Positions 1-10,124 are shown, counted from the stretch's first letter. The stretch is DNA of 64,000 nucleotides from Vibrio sinensis (GCF_003605645.1 NZ_QVMU01000002.1:124001-188000), one strand, 5' to 3'. Numbers and translations: made by a program. Notes: generated by a model from the sequence alone, not told the origin.

Positions 1-380
1 CCATCAAAAATCATCGGCACCGCTTCACCATGTTTTCCAACCAAGTTCGAATCGGTTAAAACTTGTTGCCAGTCGATGGCCATCAAACCTTGGTTAAGCT
101 GAAGAGCTGCGTCACCAAAGAGTCCAACCTTAGCCGCCAAGTCTGTCGACTGCCCTTTTGAATCCCTTAACGGCAAACAAATATGTCCTTTACCCAGCTC
201 AGCACTGACCACGCCTGCTAAAAAAGCTAACGCTTCATTGTGACTATAAGAAAGAATAAAACGAGCGAATTGATAATCCAGCTGACGAATCGACTTTTTA
301 TCCGCTAGTGTTTTTAATAACGACAATAGCCTTGGCTGCTCCAAAGCAGCAGCGGTATTCATTGGTGTAACGTCGCTCAT
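1..380 (-). CDS. recD: RecD, exonuclease V alpha subunit (N-terminal fragment, cut by window edge)
   Basis: The first 126 codons of recD are visible; the rest lies beyond the left edge. The start ATG overlaps the recB stop as ATGA (377-380), a typical translationally coupled junction. The visible part begins MSDVTPMNTAAALEQPRLLS and continues into a helical region resembling the N-terminal RecB-contact domain. The helicase motifs are not in the window. RecD is the fast 5'-3' helicase subunit of RecBCD. The identification rests on the position directly after recB and on the general look of the N-terminus. Confidence 0.9.
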   Translation of the reverse strand, partial: MSDVTPMNTAAALEQPRLLSLLKTLADKKSIRQLDYQFARFILSYSHNEALAFLAGVVSAELGKGHICLPLRDSKGQSTDLAAKVGLFGDAALQLNQGLMAIDWQQVLTDSNLVGKHGEAVPMIFD

Positions 381-3300
381 AGATCTAGCTCCATTTGACC
401 TGCACTACTCTCTCTAGCTTCTATAGTTTTGCCATCAATCAATTTATCCATCTCATCTAACAACTCAAATGTCGGTCTCGCCGAAAAAATACCATGCTCA
501 CTCTCTCCATCCATACCTCGGAGGAATAGATAATAAACGCCACCGAAATGTTGATCGTAATCGTAGTGAGCGAGTCGACTACGTAAGAAACGATGCAGTG
601 CAAGCGCATAGATTTGATATTGCAGATCGTAACGATGATCGGCCATCGCCGATTTTAATGCTTCGCCATGGTAATAGTGGACGTCATCACCTAAATGGTT
701 CGATTTCCAGTCAAGTACGTAATATTTACCTTGATGCTCAAAAACTAAGTCAATGAAACCTTTCAGCATGCCTTGTACAGTATGGAAACCGAGATCACCG
801 GCTTTCGCTGATAATGGGTCATGTCGCTGAGTCACACGATTCAATGCTGAAGAGGCTAAAACTTCAATCGGTAGCAGAAACTCCATTTCAACCAAACGCT
901 GATGGGGTTGAGTTTCATTGAGACGCATCGATTTTCCATCAAGTGGTGTATCAAGAACCGTATCGATCAACTGCTGAAGAATTGGCAACCATTGCTCATC
1001 TAATTGTTCACTCTCCATCAAACGCACAATAACTTGAGTATTTTCTTCACTATTAGCGGGTTGAGTAAATTCCACCTCTTCAAATAGACTGTGTAAGAAC
1101 GTACCCGGACGTGCGCCACGAGGAAAAGTGAAGATAGAGCGTTCTGGCTCAAGCAGTTCCTCACTATCCAGATCATCTGAAGAATCAACATCCAATCGCA
1201 TGATATCCGTTAGCGCATCATTGCTGTGATGTTGGTTGCCTTGTTTTACTAATCCGGAATAACTGGTGATTCGCCAACTACGATCAATTTCTTGATTGAG
1301 CTCACTTGCGGTGAGTACTTGTGCGTCGCTTTGCTCCATTTGCAACAGATCGGTGTGCTCTTGGGGCAACCCCGTCATGAATACACAAGGTAATCCATTA
1401 ACTTGAGCCTCAATCGCTCGAGTAAGATCGCTGATACTTCCAGCTTGACCATCTTGCAGCAAATACCCCATCGCACTTTGATGAACCCCGGTCGGCTCTT
1501 TCGTTGAGCGGCCATTTCTCAGTGGTGCGGTACCAATAAAACAACCGTAAACCGCACGGGTCAAGGCAACATAAATCAAACGCAAGTCTTCCGCTAAACG
1601 CTCTTTATCCGCTTGTTCGATGGCGACATCTTGCTTGGTCAAATCGAGAATCGTAGTATCACTTTCAGCATCGTAATACTTGGCTTCACTCGCTTCACGG
1701 TAGCTCAGAACAAAGGGTAAAAAGACCAAATCATATTCCAACCCTTTGGATTTATGAATCGTGACGATTTGAACGAGGTTACGTTCTGATTCAAGGCGCT
1801 GAATTTGATCATCACTTCCACCTAACCCCTGCTGTGCATCGCTAATTGACTGAGCCAACCAACGCAGTAGACCGTGGTCACTGTCCAACTCTTGACTGGC
1901 TTGCTGAAGCAACTCGCCAATATGCATTAGGTCGGTAAGAACTCGTTCACCTAAATCTTCTTCAAGTAGTCGCTCCGCAACATGACGTTTGCTCATCACC
2001 GCACGCAGCATAGGAAGCACACCTCGGAGCGTCCAAAGTTTGCGATACTCTTTGAACTCGTTGACCGCATTTTCCCATTCCGTTTCATCGTTGTTCAACG
2101 CATCTAAGGCACCAGCATCAAGCGCAAACAGCTCAGAGGCTAAACAAGCACGAAGGGCGCGATCATTTTCAGGAATAAGGACCGCCTGCAACAAGCGCTG
2201 AATATCTTGAGCAACGGTAGCTGTAAATACACTGTCTCGGTTAGAGAGATACACACTCGCAATACCTTGTTTCGCAAGGGCTTCTTTTACCATGCGGCCT
2301 TCGTTACCGGTACGAACCAACACAGCGATATCACCCGCCTTTATCGCTTGTGGTTCATTTTTACCATCACAGAAGAACGCATCACTGTTTTGTGAAGCGG
2401 CAAGGATAGTATGAATTTGATCAGCACACGCTTGCGCCATCGCATCTAGATACTCACCTTTTGACAATGGTTTATCATCCGCCTCTTGCAGCCAATAAGT
2501 CAGCGCAGGTTGCTTTTGACTACCCATAGTCCAAGTGCGTTTTTCTGCGTTTGGGCTGTGCGCAACCGGTAGAAATGGAATGTCTTGGTCATAAATAAAT
2601 GGGCTTGATGGTCGCTCAAATACTTGGTTAACCGAACTGACCATATCAGCGCTCGAACGCCAGTTAGTACCTAAAGTAAAGTGTGATGAAACTTGTTGAC
2701 GCGCTTTAATATAAGTAAAAATATCTGCGCCACGGAAGCCATAAATAGCCTGCTTCGGGTCACCGATCATAAATAATCCACACTCTGGATTATTCAGATA
2801 AATACGGCTGAAAATGCTATATTGAAGCGGGTCGGTATCTTGGAATTCATCGATCATTGCAACAGGGTAAAGGTGACGAATCGTCTCCGCCAATAAACCA
2901 GACTCATCTTCATCCATCGATGCCGATAAGTTAGTTAGCAAATCATCGAAAGAGAGCCAATGTTTTTGTTGTTTCGCTTTTGCCAGCATGTCACGACACT
3001 GTTCAATCGCATGAGCTAACAAGGGAGCTTTTAAACTGATTGGCTGGGCTAAAAATTCTTCAATTGCGACAAAGACAGGGTGTTGAGGACTCGTTCCCTT
3101 AGTCGTTTTACTGTTTAACTCACTTTGAGAAAATTTTTCTAGCTTATCGGGATAGTCATAACCGTTTGTTTCTGTTGCCGCCCAAGCATCTACAGCCCCT
3201 AACCATGCAGGTAATGACTTTTTACTGTAGCTGCGTTTATTCACATCTGAGTTTTCAATTAAGCTAAGAAAATCATCTTGGCTTGCACGCCACAACTGCT

Positions 3301-4003
3301 TGAGTTGATCGATTTTTTCAAGGTTCTGTTGATGTAAATCTTGTAAACTTCCTGACATAGCCGGAACAGATAATTTAACCGGCACTCCGGTTAAATACTG
3401 ACGGACATCATCAAGCAGCGCTGATGGTGCTCCCCAAATTTGACGCACTTCCCCTGCAAGTTTAATCGGAAGCGAGTAGAAATTTCGACGCCAGTAATCC
3501 GCCACGACTTGTGCTTTTAGATGGCTCTCATCAGTGACAAATTCATTGTTAAATCGACTGCCTGATTCAAAAGCGTTTTGCGTTAACATTCGTTGGCAAA
3601 AACCATGAATGGTATAAACCGCAGCTTCATCCATTTGACGTTCGGCTTGCAGTAAGATCGCGGCGGCTTGTTGATGATCACTGACAACCTCAAGCAAAGG
3701 CTTAATCACAGGATCTTGGCTCTGACCACGGGCAAACGCGATACGCGCATCATGAATACGAGCACGAATCCGGTCACGCAATTCAGCCGTTGCCGCTTCC
3801 GTAAATGTCACCACGAGAATTTGATCGACGGTAAGTGGAGTACAGTGTTTCGTTTCAGAATCACCATGCCCGAGCAGTAGCCGTAAATATAGCCCTGCAA
3901 TTGTGAACGTCTTACCCGTACCAGCCGAAGCTTCGATCAAACGCGCACCATGCAATGGAAAAGTCATGGCATCAAGCGACGTCACCACAGATGTCGAAGT
4001 CAT
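377..4003 (-). CDS. recB: RecB, exonuclease V beta subunit (helicase-nuclease)
   Basis: This 1208-residue UvrD-like SF1A helicase is fused to a C-terminal nuclease. The Walker A motif GTGKT lies at about residues 28-32, and a helicase motif reading MIDEFQDTDPLQ follows in the first third. The nuclease motif is seen as GFIDLVF followed by VLDWKSNH, giving Asp near 1085, Asp near 1098 and Lys near 1100, as expected for the RecB Mg-dependent nuclease. RecB unwinds 3'-5' and cuts DNA in the RecBCD complex, and after Chi recognition loads RecA. The gene sits 266 bp downstream of recC and overlaps recD by 4 bp. Length matches the family, about 1180-1210 residues. Confidence 0.98.
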   Translation of the reverse strand: MTSTSVVTSLDAMTFPLHGARLIEASAGTGKTFTIAGLYLRLLLGHGDSETKHCTPLTVDQILVVTFTEAATAELRDRIRARIHDARIAFARGQSQDPVIKPLLEVVSDHQQAAAILLQAERQMDEAAVYTIHGFCQRMLTQNAFESGSRFNNEFVTDESHLKAQVVADYWRRNFYSLPIKLAGEVRQIWGAPSALLDDVRQYLTGVPVKLSVPAMSGSLQDLHQQNLEKIDQLKQLWRASQDDFLSLIENSDVNKRSYSKKSLPAWLGAVDAWAATETNGYDYPDKLEKFSQSELNSKTTKGTSPQHPVFVAIEEFLAQPISLKAPLLAHAIEQCRDMLAKAKQQKHWLSFDDLLTNLSASMDEDESGLLAETIRHLYPVAMIDEFQDTDPLQYSIFSRIYLNNPECGLFMIGDPKQAIYGFRGADIFTYIKARQQVSSHFTLGTNWRSSADMVSSVNQVFERPSSPFIYDQDIPFLPVAHSPNAEKRTWTMGSQKQPALTYWLQEADDKPLSKGEYLDAMAQACADQIHTILAASQNSDAFFCDGKNEPQAIKAGDIAVLVRTGNEGRMVKEALAKQGIASVYLSNRDSVFTATVAQDIQRLLQAVLIPENDRALRACLASELFALDAGALDALNNDETEWENAVNEFKEYRKLWTLRGVLPMLRAVMSKRHVAERLLEEDLGERVLTDLMHIGELLQQASQELDSDHGLLRWLAQSISDAQQGLGGSDDQIQRLESERNLVQIVTIHKSKGLEYDLVFLPFVLSYREASEAKYYDAESDTTILDLTKQDVAIEQADKERLAEDLRLIYVALTRAVYGCFIGTAPLRNGRSTKEPTGVHQSAMGYLLQDGQAGSISDLTRAIEAQVNGLPCVFMTGLPQEHTDLLQMEQSDAQVLTASELNQEIDRSWRITSYSGLVKQGNQHHSNDALTDIMRLDVDSSDDLDSEELLEPERSIFTFPRGARPGTFLHSLFEEVEFTQPANSEENTQVIVRLMESEQLDEQWLPILQQLIDTVLDTPLDGKSMRLNETQPHQRLVEMEFLLPIEVLASSALNRVTQRHDPLSAKAGDLGFHTVQGMLKGFIDLVFEHQGKYYVLDWKSNHLGDDVHYYHGEALKSAMADHRYDLQYQIYALALHRFLRSRLAHYDYDQHFGGVYYLFLRGMDGESEHGIFSARPTFELLDEMDKLIDGKTIEARESSAGQMELDL

Positions 4004-4037
4004 AGATTAAAACCCTTTTTTAGCGCAACTATTGCTT

Positions 4038-4125
4038 AGCTTGGGCCGTTTTTATCCAAGATAAAGTGTGACCCAAGCTTTAATTATCTAGTTATTATTA
4101 ACAAACCTCATCAATTGAGGTTTTT
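4038..4125. terminator. Two hairpins in the recC-recB intergenic gap
   Basis: The 266-bp gap between recC and recB contains no ORF that I can support. It holds an inverted repeat AGCTTGGG (4038-4045) / CCCAAGCT (4072-4079). A compact hairpin AACCTCA (4104-4110) / TGAGGTT (4116-4122) ends in TTTTT on the plus strand and TTTGTTAAT on the minus strand. The second looks like a weak bidirectional terminator. In the minus direction it would sit inside the recCBD transcript and could reduce read-through from recC into recB, or imply a separate recB promoter. Confidence 0.45.
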
Positions 4126-4269
4126 CTGAGATCCGACTCACGGAACAACATCTCTTAAATCATTAGTATGCGCGTCACGTGTTGAGCAAGACTAACTTGC
4201 AATAAACCATACGAATCATGGTCCCTCTGACCTTGTGGCCGTACAGCGAACGCCCTACACAATAATGAT

Positions 4270-7200
4270 TTACTGGCGGCCACCCATCTTCCCAGCCCAA
4301 TCTTCTGCTTGTTCTGCATGCAATCTTGGCGCTTGAATGACCAAATTGGATAATAGACGAACCTGCTGTGCTAATGCTTCATTCCATTGCGGCCAAATCC
4401 GAGCAATATAAACGTTATTCCCCTCTCCACTTGTCATATAGCCATCGTTAAACGTATCGACCATTTTCTTGAGTGACTTTTCTTCATCGTCAACCCAATT
4501 ACCGCGAGAAAAGCCCGCTTCGATATTCGCTAATGCCGTTTGTGGAAAATAAGCTAATGGCGCAGTCATGCCTTGGTAAAATAAACCAATCAGTTCCGCT
4601 AATAAAGATTGAGCATGAGCAGCATCAGCAAGGGGAGGATAAACGAGATGAACGACTCCCTCTTTGCGGTCATAACCAATTAAGTGGGTCGGTTTTGCAT
4701 GCCCCATTGCGCTCATGGCTAAATGATCGATCCAAGCCGATAGGTAGTCTTGCGCACGTACGCGACCACTGCGAGAACGAATAAGCCCTGAAGCATAGCT
4801 GCTAGTAAGCCACCCCACCAATCGCACCGGTTTCGCTTCACCTAACACGTCAAACGTCAACTTCACTTCTAAATCATCAGTTGCACTGCTGCATAAATAA
4901 GCCAGCTTATCCGCTAATTCTTCCGCTTGAACTCGGTTGGTTTCAAATTCAATTTCACCAAATGCACCAATAGGTAGCTTGCCTTGTGCCCGTTGTTCTT
5001 TTACAAAGCCATCCATCACTAGATCACGAGATACACCTTCAATGTGCTGTTCACGCAAAGCATCGAGCAATGAATCTCGCATTTGATAACTCTCCAAACC
5101 ATTAAGAACAAAAGGCTCGTCATCTTCCATCACTGGCATTGGCGGTTCAAATTGAACTTTCAAACGTCGATTAAAGAAGTACTGCACAGGTAAGCGCCAA
5201 AAACGTTGGAGTTCAACGAGATCTAGCTCAATTGGATAAGTCACATCCAATAAATAATCCGCCAAATCTCGGTTAAATTCACCACTTCTCTGCCCCAAGC
5301 GATTAACGACAGGCAACCACTCTTTGGCGTAACTAGGTACTTCTGACAAGAACGCAGAAGCACTAAAAGGGACCATCGCATGATGGGTCACTAAATTATC
5401 TAATAGTCGCTTACCCGAATCATCACTCGGTTGGTTCTCATCACCTTCTAAACAATAGTTTTGATGACAATATTCCATCAGTTCCGTGACCAATACTGAC
5501 GGAACTCGCGCTGTATTATCTTGAATCGAACGACCAACGTAGCTGACATAAAGCGTTTTCTGAGCGGATAATAACGCTTCCAAGAAAAGGTATCGGTCAT
5601 CATCTCGACGAGAACGGTCACCGGGTTTGGTTCGACCATTCATCAAGTCGAATCCCTCTGGTGGCATAGAGCGAGGATAAACGCCGTCATTCATTCCAAG
5701 TAAACAAACTGTTTTAAATGGAATTGAACGCATTGGCATTAGCGTGCAAAAGTTAACTTGCCCAGCTAGGAAACGCTGGCTAATGCGCGTCCCAGAAAGC
5801 TTATCTTGTAGATACTGAGCCATAACGGCTGGCGCGAGATCTTGTTCATACGCCGCATCTTGTAACTGCTCTTTTAGAGACGCTAACGTATCGCGTATCG
5901 ATTTAAGAGCCGCTTCTCCCTCAAGTTCTACTGAGAAAAAATCATCCAGTAAATGAGTAAGCACTTCTCGCCATGCATCTATCGATTGTGTGCGAGTCAG
6001 CTTAATTCGATATTCACTGATCGTTTCAATAAACTGCGCCAGTTTTCCAGCCAGTTCAGCCCCCATACCTTGCACTTCGTTGTAAGGCGCAAGCGCCCCA
6101 TCAGGCAAAGAAAAAAGTCCGGCTGATTCAGGCATGGCATAGCCCAGCAACATACGCTGAATACCAAATTGCCACGTGTTTTGCTGGGTCGCTGGTAGAT
6201 CAAATTCTGGAGCAGTCGTTTCATCGAGCCCCCAACGAATGCCAGACTCTTCAACCCAGCGTTTCGCCTGCGCAAACTCATCTTGGTTTAACGCAAAGCG
6301 TTGTAAAATGGTCGGTGTTTCTAGAAGCTCTAATAATTCCGATGCTAAACAACGTGTGTGGGGTAAATTCACCAGCTGCAAGAATGCCGCAAGAATCGGA
6401 CTCTCTTGATCCGCCGTTCGGTCTGAAATCGAATAAGGAATAAAACGCTCACCCGGTGCATTACCAAACACCGCCTGAATGGCTGGGCTGTAGGCATTAA
6501 TATCTGCAACCATCACGATCACATCGCGTGGTTTTAAATTTGGATCGGCATCGAACATGGCAAGAAGCTGATCGTGCAGCACTTCAACTTCACGCATCGC
6601 ACTGTGGCACGCATGTAAGGTGAACGACTTATCGTTCGAATCGATGGTCTGCTTGTGGTAGCTAGAGTCTAATAAACTATCATCTTGGTGCTCTTCTAGC
6701 CCAAGAATATCCGCTTGAAGATGGTGCAATAAACTGTCACGGTCAACATCGACAAAAGCTTCAATTTCATGTGATTCCAGCTGTGACAATAAGTACATAT
6801 TGTCTCGGCCTAACTTGCCCATTGAAGCCAATAAACTATTGCCGACCACATCAATATGTAACTCGTCAGCGAGATTATCTTCGATACTGCCTTTTAGTTG
6901 TTCACTTTCGCCAACAAGCTGAGAATGATCATCTTGCCATACGACTTGCTGACGATGTTTAGCGGCTAGACGCGCCAAATATTTACGATCACGCACGTCG
7001 CCCCAATAATAACGACATGGGTTAGTGAACATCAGGTGTACATCGATGTGCTCACCGATCGCTTTCAATGCATCCATGTAACGTGGTGGAAGTGAAGTAA
7101 TACCAAAAACAAACAATCGTTTAGGGAGATGTTCAAATTGACCGTTAAAACTTTCTAACGTATCAATGAAGTGCTCGTATAAGTTGGCTCGATGATAAGG

Positions 7201-7746
7201 AGATTGACCAAGCGAAACCGTATGATCATAAAGTGTCTGCCACAAGATAGGCTGCCAAGGGAGTTCTTCCTCTAATTCAGCGATGGTTTCTCCCGCTTCC
7301 CAAGCAGCGATCCACTCTGGTCGATACACCAAATAACCATCAAAGATATCCGCGATTTTTTCCGACAATTGATACAACTTAGAGCCGTCATCATCACCAG
7401 CTAAATAACGCTGTAATGGCGCAAACTCTTCTTGTTCAAGCTGTGTAGGAAGTAAATGCATAAGCTTCCATGTCATCGCTTCTTTATTGAACGCACTACG
7501 TTTAGGCACGTCAGGAAGAACCTGAGTAAACATGTTCCAAATAAAAGTAGCGGGAAGAGGGAATTCTAGGTTGGCGGCAACGCCGAACTCTTTCGCAAGC
7601 TCCATCTTCAACCATTGCGACATACCCGGGCTTTGCACCAAGATTTGTTCTTTTTCGAATGGGTTTTCTAAAGGGCTCAGCCGCACAAGTTCAACGAGTA
7701 AAGACTTTAAAACATCGACTTGGTTTGAATGGTAGACAGTAAACAA
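4270..7746 (-). CDS. recC: RecC, exonuclease V gamma subunit
   Basis: This 1158-residue protein begins MFTVYHSNQVDVLKSLLVEL, matching the RecC N-terminus, and continues with the family block ILVQSPGMSQWLKMELAKEFG. RecC is the scaffold of RecBCD and scans for Chi; its helicase and nuclease-like folds are catalytically dead. The start codon is TTG at 7746. An in-frame TAG lies six codons upstream, and the residues after TTG are the conserved N-terminus, so no ATG alternative exists. The start region overlaps a stable hairpin (7747-7801) that contains the GAGTG ribosome-binding segment, which suggests poor or regulated initiation. Confidence 0.97.
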   Translation of the reverse strand: MFTVYHSNQVDVLKSLLVELVRLSPLENPFEKEQILVQSPGMSQWLKMELAKEFGVAANLEFPLPATFIWNMFTQVLPDVPKRSAFNKEAMTWKLMHLLPTQLEQEEFAPLQRYLAGDDDGSKLYQLSEKIADIFDGYLVYRPEWIAAWEAGETIAELEEELPWQPILWQTLYDHTVSLGQSPYHRANLYEHFIDTLESFNGQFEHLPKRLFVFGITSLPPRYMDALKAIGEHIDVHLMFTNPCRYYWGDVRDRKYLARLAAKHRQQVVWQDDHSQLVGESEQLKGSIEDNLADELHIDVVGNSLLASMGKLGRDNMYLLSQLESHEIEAFVDVDRDSLLHHLQADILGLEEHQDDSLLDSSYHKQTIDSNDKSFTLHACHSAMREVEVLHDQLLAMFDADPNLKPRDVIVMVADINAYSPAIQAVFGNAPGERFIPYSISDRTADQESPILAAFLQLVNLPHTRCLASELLELLETPTILQRFALNQDEFAQAKRWVEESGIRWGLDETTAPEFDLPATQQNTWQFGIQRMLLGYAMPESAGLFSLPDGALAPYNEVQGMGAELAGKLAQFIETISEYRIKLTRTQSIDAWREVLTHLLDDFFSVELEGEAALKSIRDTLASLKEQLQDAAYEQDLAPAVMAQYLQDKLSGTRISQRFLAGQVNFCTLMPMRSIPFKTVCLLGMNDGVYPRSMPPEGFDLMNGRTKPGDRSRRDDDRYLFLEALLSAQKTLYVSYVGRSIQDNTARVPSVLVTELMEYCHQNYCLEGDENQPSDDSGKRLLDNLVTHHAMVPFSASAFLSEVPSYAKEWLPVVNRLGQRSGEFNRDLADYLLDVTYPIELDLVELQRFWRLPVQYFFNRRLKVQFEPPMPVMEDDEPFVLNGLESYQMRDSLLDALREQHIEGVSRDLVMDGFVKEQRAQGKLPIGAFGEIEFETNRVQAEELADKLAYLCSSATDDLEVKLTFDVLGEAKPVRLVGWLTSSYASGLIRSRSGRVRAQDYLSAWIDHLAMSAMGHAKPTHLIGYDRKEGVVHLVYPPLADAAHAQSLLAELIGLFYQGMTAPLAYFPQTALANIEAGFSRGNWVDDEEKSLKKMVDTFNDGYMTSGEGNNVYIARIWPQWNEALAQQVRLLSNLVIQAPRLHAEQAEDWAGKMGGRQ

Positions 7747-7806
7747 AAGGCACTCACACTAATCTTGTCGCAATGACTGTTGAGATTAGCATAAGTGCCT
7801 TTTTTT
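7747..7806. terminator. Two-tier hairpin between the TDT gene and recC
   Basis: The outer stem is AAGGCACT (7747-7754) with AGTGCCTT (7794-7801). The inner stem is CTAATCT (7759-7765) with AGATTAG (7783-7789). Plus-strand reading ends in TTTTTT. In the minus direction it follows the TDT transporter gene and would act as its terminator, ending in TTTTG. The last two bases of that tail are part of the recC TTG start codon, so the hairpin also covers the recC ribosome-binding region. Confidence 0.7.
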
Positions 7807-7905
7807 CTTGAGTGATTGTTGTAAAAACCTATTGGTTTAAACCTAATGTTTTAAAGCATAGGGCTAAGCCCCTAATCTCTTGTTTCACTAGTTATTTATC
7901 GTCTG

Positions 7906-8874
7906 TTACATGCGACGAACTAAAACACGATGTGGTTTATAGAAAGCCAAATAACGAATCGCTACATAGCTCACTACGACTGTTGCAACCAATAGTTCAA
8001 AACTCGCTAACCAATGCACTTGGTTTACATAATGGGTTGCAACGCCAATGCTATCCATCCAATGCGCTAATTTGTACAAAGCCGTTGAACCAATCACCAT
8101 AGGGAAGGTGAACGCCGCATAGCCTGGACTAAATGGAAGACGAAGTAATTTAAAGAAAGCTAAGTAAATAATCGCTGTCATCAATACTGCAATACCAAAT
8201 AGCACACCAATAATCACAGGTGATGGATCAGATGTCACCGTTAGGTAACCAGCCAAAGAGAGACTCGCTGGCGCAGCTAAAATAGCTAATGTAGGTTTTG
8301 CTGCATCTGGAATCTCATGAGTAAAGATAAAGCGGTAAATCATCACTGGCAACAATACTGCATAAGCGATAATACCAAACCAAAGTGCACTTTGAGCGAC
8401 ACCGGCTAACGCTGGAGTACCTGAAAAAGAGACATCCGCAACGATAATGCCAACCGGTGGCACAAACCAACTTGGTACCATGTGGTGCAATTCAAAATTT
8501 TGCATACGATGGTAAGCAAAACTCAATAAGAAAATTACATGCATCGCAACAGCAGCAAGCCATAACGTGTCACCGGCAACTGGGAAAAAATGACCTAAAG
8601 AATTGGATACGACCATTGTTGCCATGGCAAAAGTAGGAACAACGCTACCAACAACTGGGTGCGCTATATCTTGACGTAATAAGTGACCATGAAAAGCAAA
8701 TTTGACGGTTAAGATGAACAACAATACTGCGGCAATAGCCGCGCCAGTCCACTGTGCATAACCATGTAATGGCGTAAAGTTTTCCCAGCACCAGCCTAAA
8801 CTTGCAATCCCTAACGCTAAGCCTGCCATTGGGGTTGGTGCTCCCATTACTTTTGCTTTTGTCGCTTTAATCAT
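7906..8874 (-). CDS. TDT-family (TehA-like) membrane transporter
   Basis: This is a 322-residue, highly hydrophobic protein with about ten predicted membrane segments, in the tellurite-resistance/dicarboxylate transporter (TDT) family that includes TehA and the SLAC1 anion channels. The N-terminal phrase APTPMAGLALGIASLGWCWEN is typical of the family. The substrate cannot be read from sequence; anion or sulfite/dicarboxylate export are the known options. A LysR regulator is transcribed divergently from 9107, so regulation by that protein is likely. An inverted repeat CCCCCAC (8912-8918) / GTGGGGG (8932-8938) lies 38 bp upstream of the start and may be in the 5' leader or an operator. Confidence 0.85.
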   Translation of the reverse strand: MIKATKAKVMGAPTPMAGLALGIASLGWCWENFTPLHGYAQWTGAAIAAVLLFILTVKFAFHGHLLRQDIAHPVVGSVVPTFAMATMVVSNSLGHFFPVAGDTLWLAAVAMHVIFLLSFAYHRMQNFELHHMVPSWFVPPVGIIVADVSFSGTPALAGVAQSALWFGIIAYAVLLPVMIYRFIFTHEIPDAAKPTLAILAAPASLSLAGYLTVTSDPSPVIIGVLFGIAVLMTAIIYLAFFKLLRLPFSPGYAAFTFPMVIGSTALYKLAHWMDSIGVATHYVNQVHWLASFELLVATVVVSYVAIRYLAFYKPHRVLVRRM

Positions 8875-8911
8875 GCTTGCCTCTGAATACTTATTTTACT
8901 AGGTGTTATCG

Positions 8912-8938
8912 CCCCCACCGTACTTAAAGTTGTGGGGG
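8912..8938. promoter_or_regulatory. GC-rich inverted repeat upstream of the TDT gene
   Basis: A perfect 7-bp inverted repeat CCCCCAC / GTGGGGG with a 13-base loop stands out in an AT-rich divergent promoter region. It has no U-tract, so it is not a terminator. It could be a 5'-leader hairpin of the transporter mRNA or a protein-binding site. Confidence 0.4.
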
Positions 8939-9106
8939 AGTCTTCAATAGGAGAAGTTTACGCTTGCACTTCGTTTAATTATATCTAATTATTTAGAACA
9001 CTTGTTCAGTTTTACTAAACGATTAATTTTCTAGCGCTCGATTGGTTCAAACTGCCTTTAAAAACTATGTCTAAACACGATATTTTGAAAGTGACACTAT
9101 AAAACT

Positions 9107-10021
9107 ATGGCTGCCAATATTTCTCTTAAGCAACTTAATGTCTTTATCACCATAACAAGGCACGACACTCTCACTGCGGCTGCAGAAGCTCTCTTTCTTT
9201 CAAAAGCAGCGGTCAGTATGACTCTCTCTGAACTAGAGAAGCAGATTGGGCATTCCTTGTTTGATCGAGTCAATAATCGACTCATCATCAATCAGGAAGG
9301 GCAAAAGCTCTTGCCTGTGGCCGATGAACTTCTCCATCGAGCACAAGATATTGAATCATTGTTTGAGGGGGACCAAGGGCTATCGGGTAAGCTGAGAATT
9401 GGCACCAGTGACACGATAGGCAATCAAGTCGCACCTTACTTAATCCGAGACTTTCGCCAACAAACTCAACATAAAGAACAAAGCCTATTTATTTCCAACT
9501 CTGCTTTGATCTGCCAAAAAATTGTTGATTACGAGCTCGATATCGCATTAATAGAGGGAAAAACCCTCCACCCCGCTCTGATTTCTACCCAGTTTAGTGA
9601 AGATGAAATGTGCATTATCTGCGCCCCCAACCACCCTTATGCCGACAAAGATGGGTTACATGTTGAAGTTCTAGAAAACAGTGAATGGATTTTACGCGAA
9701 CCGGGCTCTGGCTCGCGGGAGTTTTTTACTCGAGCGATTGCACCACGCATTGAGCATTGGCATGAATCATTTCAGCTAAACACCACTGAAGCCTTAATTA
9801 ACAGTGTTTCTGCTGGACTGGGGCTGGGATGCTTATCGCGTTTAGCTGCAGAGCCAGCGATTAAAGACGGTCGAGTAAAGCAACTTAAACTACCACTGGA
9901 CATGAAGCGACGTTTTTGGCTCTTGGTACATAAGGAAAAGTATCAAAACCCATTGCTGAAACGCTTTATTGAATTTTGTCATCAATGGCAAGCGCCAAAA
10001 CAAGATCAAAAGATACGTTGA
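9107..10021 (+). CDS. LysR-family transcriptional regulator
   Basis: This 304-residue protein has the N-terminal winged helix-turn-helix of LysR regulators (residues about 5-65, ISLKQLNVFITITRHDTLTAAAEALFLSKAAVS) and a periplasmic-binding-protein-like effector domain starting near residue 90 (SGKLRIGTSDTIGNQ). Its N-terminal domain loosely resembles E. coli YeiE. It is divergent from the TDT transporter gene and probably controls it. No Shine-Dalgarno sequence is evident before the ATG. Confidence 0.9.
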   Translation: MAANISLKQLNVFITITRHDTLTAAAEALFLSKAAVSMTLSELEKQIGHSLFDRVNNRLIINQEGQKLLPVADELLHRAQDIESLFEGDQGLSGKLRIGTSDTIGNQVAPYLIRDFRQQTQHKEQSLFISNSALICQKIVDYELDIALIEGKTLHPALISTQFSEDEMCIICAPNHPYADKDGLHVEVLENSEWILREPGSGSREFFTRAIAPRIEHWHESFQLNTTEALINSVSAGLGLGCLSRLAAEPAIKDGRVKQLKLPLDMKRRFWLLVHKEKYQNPLLKRFIEFCHQWQAPKQDQKIR

Positions 10022-10108
10022 TATTTTCGACGTAAAGGAGCAAAAGCTCGCCACTTAAATCGCACATTTGATCCATCACCTAGACTTAACTGGTCAAAAA
10101 CTGTATAA

Positions 10109-10124
10109 CTGTATACATAAACAG
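10109..10124. promoter_or_regulatory. LexA (SOS) box of yebG
   Basis: The 16-base element CTGTATACATAAACAG fits the LexA consensus CTGT-N8-ACAG exactly at the conserved positions. It lies 27 bp upstream of the yebG start codon, where repressor binding would block transcription. yebG is a known SOS gene. Confidence 0.9.
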
